Below are positions 6,145 to 8,062 of a DNA stretch of 8,062 bases, piece by piece. Below the pieces are notes generated by a model. That model did no database searches, was not told the DNA's origin, and was given only the letters and a program-made list of their open reading frames with translations. Location: positions 1-8,062 of the forward strand of contig JAPKEY010000063.1 in assembly GCA_028821815.1 (NCBI GenBank), written 5' to 3'. Both the position numbers and the translations under genes were made by a program. Position 1 is the first letter of the stretch, and each line of letters opens with the position of its first letter. The stretch is from Candidatus Poseidoniales archaeon (GTDB lineage Archaea > Thermoplasmatota > Poseidoniia > Poseidoniales > Thalassarchaeaceae).

Positions 6145-7014
6145 ATGGGTTGGCTAGGCCGTACGCTGGACCGAACAGCCCACTGGCTACTGAAGTGGCG
6201 AATCATCCGTGGCCCAGCACGATGGATCGTAAACTCACGCTATGCGTGGAGCATCGTATCACGTACAGATCGAATTCGCGCTCGCAGATTACAGACACGT
6301 GTCATGACAGATACACTTCCTACACACATTTCCATCATCATGGATGGTAATCGTCGTTATGCAGCCAACACCGGATTAGCGGCAGCCCTGGGTCACCGAG
6401 CAGGCAAAGAAAAGCTCGAAGATGTCATGGATTGGGTACTCGAACTAGGAATCCAATATCTCACGGTATATGCTCTCAGTACAGAGAATATTACCAGTAG
6501 GAAACCTGAGGAATTAGAGGCCCTATTCGATCTCTATGTTGAGGGTTTAAACGATCTCTCCAAGGATGAAAGAATCCTGAAAAATAAGGTTAAGGTTCAG
6601 GTTGCTGGTCGCAAAGATTTGCTTCCAGAACGTGTGCTTGCAGCAGTCGATAATGTAGAAAAAGTGACTGCAGGGCATGACAATTTCGTGTTCACGGTTT
6701 GCTTGGCTTACGGCAGTCGTGAAGAGATTATCGAGGCGGTGCGAGGTATCGCTGCGGACCATGCAGATGGGAATATCGATTTGGACGGAATCAACGAGGC
6801 TGAAATCAGCAAGCGATTGTGGACGGGTAATATGCCCGATCCAGATTTGGTCATTCGTACATCTGGTGAAGAGCGGATTAGCAATTTCTTGTTGTGGCAA
6901 TCCGCCTATGCTGAGTATTACTTCACCGATGTCTACTGGCCCTCATTCTCACAAGGTGATTTGTTTGAAGCGATTGAAGCATACCAACAACGCAAGCGTC
7001 GTTACGGGGAGTGA
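6145..7014 (+). CDS. uppS: Cis-prenyltransferase (UPP/dolichyl-type polyprenyl diphosphate synthase), archaeal type
   Basis: Condenses isopentenyl diphosphate units in cis onto an allylic diphosphate, making the polyprenyl carrier lipid for glycan assembly at the membrane. From ATG 6145 the protein has 289 residues. Motifs are the diphosphate-binding IIMDGNRR (D67, catalytic), YALSTENI (110-117), LAYGSREEI, and DLVIRTSGEERISNFLLWQ (234-252), whose GEERISNFLLWQ and DVYWP wording is archaeal. Chain length cannot be read from sequence. A Trp- and Arg-rich extension (1-55) precedes the catalytic domain. ATG 6145 was chosen because GAGGGAAGG lies 15 bases upstream; TTG 6112 is unlikely, and ATG 6304 would still give an intact catalytic domain. 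The NUDIX gene follows after 4 bases. The 70-bp spacer to the divergent membrane-protein gene contains the 8-bp palindrome ATGGCCAT but no clear TATA box. Confidence 0.95.
   Translation: MGWLGRTLDRTAHWLLKWRIIRGPARWIVNSRYAWSIVSRTDRIRARRLQTRVMTDTLPTHISIIMDGNRRYAANTGLAAALGHRAGKEKLEDVMDWVLELGIQYLTVYALSTENITSRKPEELEALFDLYVEGLNDLSKDERILKNKVKVQVAGRKDLLPERVLAAVDNVEKVTAGHDNFVFTVCLAYGSREEIIEAVRGIAADHADGNIDLDGINEAEISKRLWTGNMPDPDLVIRTSGEERISNFLLWQSAYAEYYFTDVYWPSFSQGDLFEAIEAYQQRKRRYGE
7006..7012 (+). promoter_or_regulatory. Shine-Dalgarno sequence of the NUDIX gene
   Basis: GGGGAGT at the very end of uppS precedes the NUDIX ATG by 6 bases. It fixes ATG 7019 as the start, although the same frame stays open far upstream through uppS, and it suggests coupled translation. 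Confidence 0.5.
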
Positions 7015-7018
7015 TTAC

Positions 7019-7423
7019 ATGGAATATCGCAACCCTGCTCTAGCAGTGGATGCTGCGGTTCGTCGAGATGGCGAGGTGCTGTTGATTCAGCGAGGAAATG
7101 AGCCATGGAAAGGTGCGTGGGCTCTACCGGGCGGGTTTGTCGACTATGGTGAAGATCCACGCGATGCTGTGCTGCGAGAATTGGTAGAGGAAACTGGACT
7201 TACCGGTCAAATTGTACGCCTACTCGACGCCAAGGGAGATCCTCGACGTGACCCTCGTAAGCACATCGTCAGCATCGTCTATCTGATTGAAGCCGATGGT
7301 GAACCAGTCGGTGGTGATGATGCCGCTGATGCGAAATTCTGGCCGATTGATTTGGTACTCGATGGCGAGTTGCCAATCGCAGGTGACCATATGGACATCT
7401 TACGGGACTGGTTGTCCGAATAA
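7019..7423 (+). CDS. NUDIX hydrolase, ADP-ribose-pyrophosphatase-like
   Basis: A cytoplasmic hydrolase cleaving a nucleoside diphosphate linked to another group. The 134-residue protein has a perfect NUDIX box (GX5EX7REUXEEXGU) at 39-61, from GFVDYGE through RELVEETGL, binding the catalytic divalent metals. WKGAWALPGGF before the box and DPRRDPRKHIVSIVY after it resemble archaeal and bacterial ADP-ribose pyrophosphatases, so ADP-ribose is the likeliest substrate; NUDIX specificity is hard to predict, so this is inference. Length is normal for a minimal single-domain member. It lies 4 bases after uppS and probably shares its transcript, although no pathway link is obvious. Its last 24 bases overlap the convergent DUF354 gene. 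Confidence 0.92.
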   Translation: MEYRNPALAVDAAVRRDGEVLLIQRGNEPWKGAWALPGGFVDYGEDPRDAVLRELVEETGLTGQIVRLLDAKGDPRRDPRKHIVSIVYLIEADGEPVGGDDAADAKFWPIDLVLDGELPIAGDHMDILRDWLSE

Positions 7424-8062
7424 TTCATTGAGAACTGATTTGGTTTTGTCGATAACTGGAGTTCGTCCCGTACTCCTCATGCTTCGCATCATACCCATCC
7501 ATTCGCTGGCCATCTCATTGAAGCGGCCATCGAAAAGGTCGTCTTCATTCCAATGGAAAAAATGTGGTTGATCTGAAAGATAGGTGAGAAAGCCACGCTT
7601 GGCTTTGGAAATCAACAAGGTGGGCACACCTTGCACAACTGCTTCAGCTGCGAGGGTCGTGCTACCTGTGAGAACACCATCGAACAATGTTGCCTGCACT
7701 GGTAATTCCCAGGCAGAACCATCTGTGGCTGCAGTAGATTCCTTGTTCTCGACGAAATGTACATCCATTTTCCGAATTGATTGTTCATAATTGATGATTT
7801 CGAGGGTATCATGGATTCCGTCACCAGTCAACTTACGGTTGAAGACGACCAAATCATCTTCAGAGAGGCCCAACTGTCTCTGAACTTGTCCCTTTGCACT
7901 CCCCCAGGCAGACGAATTCAGGGGCACGTAAGCCTGTGGCAGGATTCCCGGGTAGGTATGTGTGGCCTTTAGCGAGCCTTCCCACGACTCAGGTAGAAGG
8001 GTGTGTGTTGCCTTGGCCAATTTATGTGCAGTCGTGTTGACTTCTGTATCGGTTAGATACCA
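7400..8062 (-). CDS. DUF354-like (GT-B-fold) protein, N-terminus beyond window edge
   Basis: 220 residues of the C-terminal part are visible; the frame is open at the right edge, so the true start lies outside. The first visible residues, WYLTDTEVNTTAHKLAKATHT, resemble the DUF354 block (D-E-A, N-L, P-A, then a possible TP) where the nucleotide-sugar-like domain begins. Further on, TLFDGVLTGSTTLAAEAVVQGVP (about 125-147) matches the family's GxS-T-AxEAxxxGVP segment, the GT-B-style donor-binding region. LISKAKRGFLTYL follows, then an acidic linker and a C-terminal helix. DUF354 proteins are archaeal and bacterial relatives of UDP-GlcNAc 2-epimerase/glycosyltransferase folds and often sit near surface-glycan genes; activity on a sugar nucleotide is inference. 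A TTG at 8020 is in frame but is not a likely start because homology extends upstream of it. The gene overlaps the NUDIX gene by 24 bases tail-to-tail. Confidence 0.65.
   Translation of the reverse strand, partial: WYLTDTEVNTTAHKLAKATHTLLPESWEGSLKATHTYPGILPQAYVPLNSSAWGSAKGQVQRQLGLSEDDLVVFNRKLTGDGIHDTLEIINYEQSIRKMDVHFVENKESTAATDGSAWELPVQATLFDGVLTGSTTLAAEAVVQGVPTLLISKAKRGFLTYLSDQPHFFHWNEDDLFDGRFNEMASEWMGMMRSMRSTGRTPVIDKTKSVLNELFGQPVP

Noticed and set aside
6677..7018. Long in-frame extension upstream of the NUDIX start
   Set aside because: It runs through uppS in another frame, while the NUDIX domain is complete from ATG 7019, which has its own ribosome-binding site.
7434..7450. T-rich stretch after the NUDIX stop as an archaeal terminator
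   Set aside because: The T runs are only three to four bases long and lie within the coding sequence of the DUF354 gene; not distinct enough to call.

Overview
The window looks like chromosomal DNA of a marine planktonic euryarchaeon, most likely Marine Group II (Candidatus Poseidoniales) or a relative. The clearest marker is the cis-prenyltransferase: its substrate-binding stretch reads GEERISNFLLWQ and continues into DVYWP, the archaeal version of a motif that differs in bacterial UppS. Two features agree with this. Genes that begin a transcription unit lack a strong Shine-Dalgarno sequence at the usual spacing, while genes internal to operons have one. There is also a secreted peptidase rich in acidic DxDGDG loops. 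Base composition is near 50% GC. No rRNA, tRNA, CRISPR array, transposon or integrase is visible, and the species assignment is inference.

Layout, left to right: (1) 1-1831, minus, a secreted M14 zinc carboxypeptidase with a complete catalytic site and long acidic insertions, cut by the left edge. (2) 1832-1960, a divergent promoter region. (3) 1961-3670, plus, an MscS-type channel followed by 2,3-BPG-dependent phosphoglycerate mutase. (4) 3657-4841, minus, a maltokinase/APH-like protein with degenerate catalytic residues and a C-terminal membrane hairpin. (5) 4901-5443, plus, a stand-alone HAD phosphatase of the type usually fused to UbiA prenyltransferases. (6) 5403-6074, minus, a polytopic membrane protein of unknown function. 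(7) 6145-7423, plus, uppS followed by an ADP-ribose-pyrophosphatase-like NUDIX hydrolase. (8) 7400-8062, minus, the C-terminal part of a DUF354 (GT-B-like) protein, cut by the right edge.

The arrangement is very compact. Plus and minus units alternate, and all three tail-to-tail pairs overlap inside coding sequence (14, 41 and 24 bp), so there is no free intergenic room for terminators. The divergent pairs are separated by only 59-129 bp. No spacer exceeds 300 bases.

Functionally, UppS (polyprenyl carrier lipid), the UbiA-associated HAD phosphatase and the DUF354 GT-B-like protein could all belong to polyprenyl-phosphate and surface-glycan metabolism, but adjacency is the only link between them. 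The M14 peptidase fits a protein-degrading heterotroph and MscS fits osmotic protection. The least conventional items are the apparent pseudokinase and the unrecognised membrane protein. I see no clear defence system or other wholly new system.
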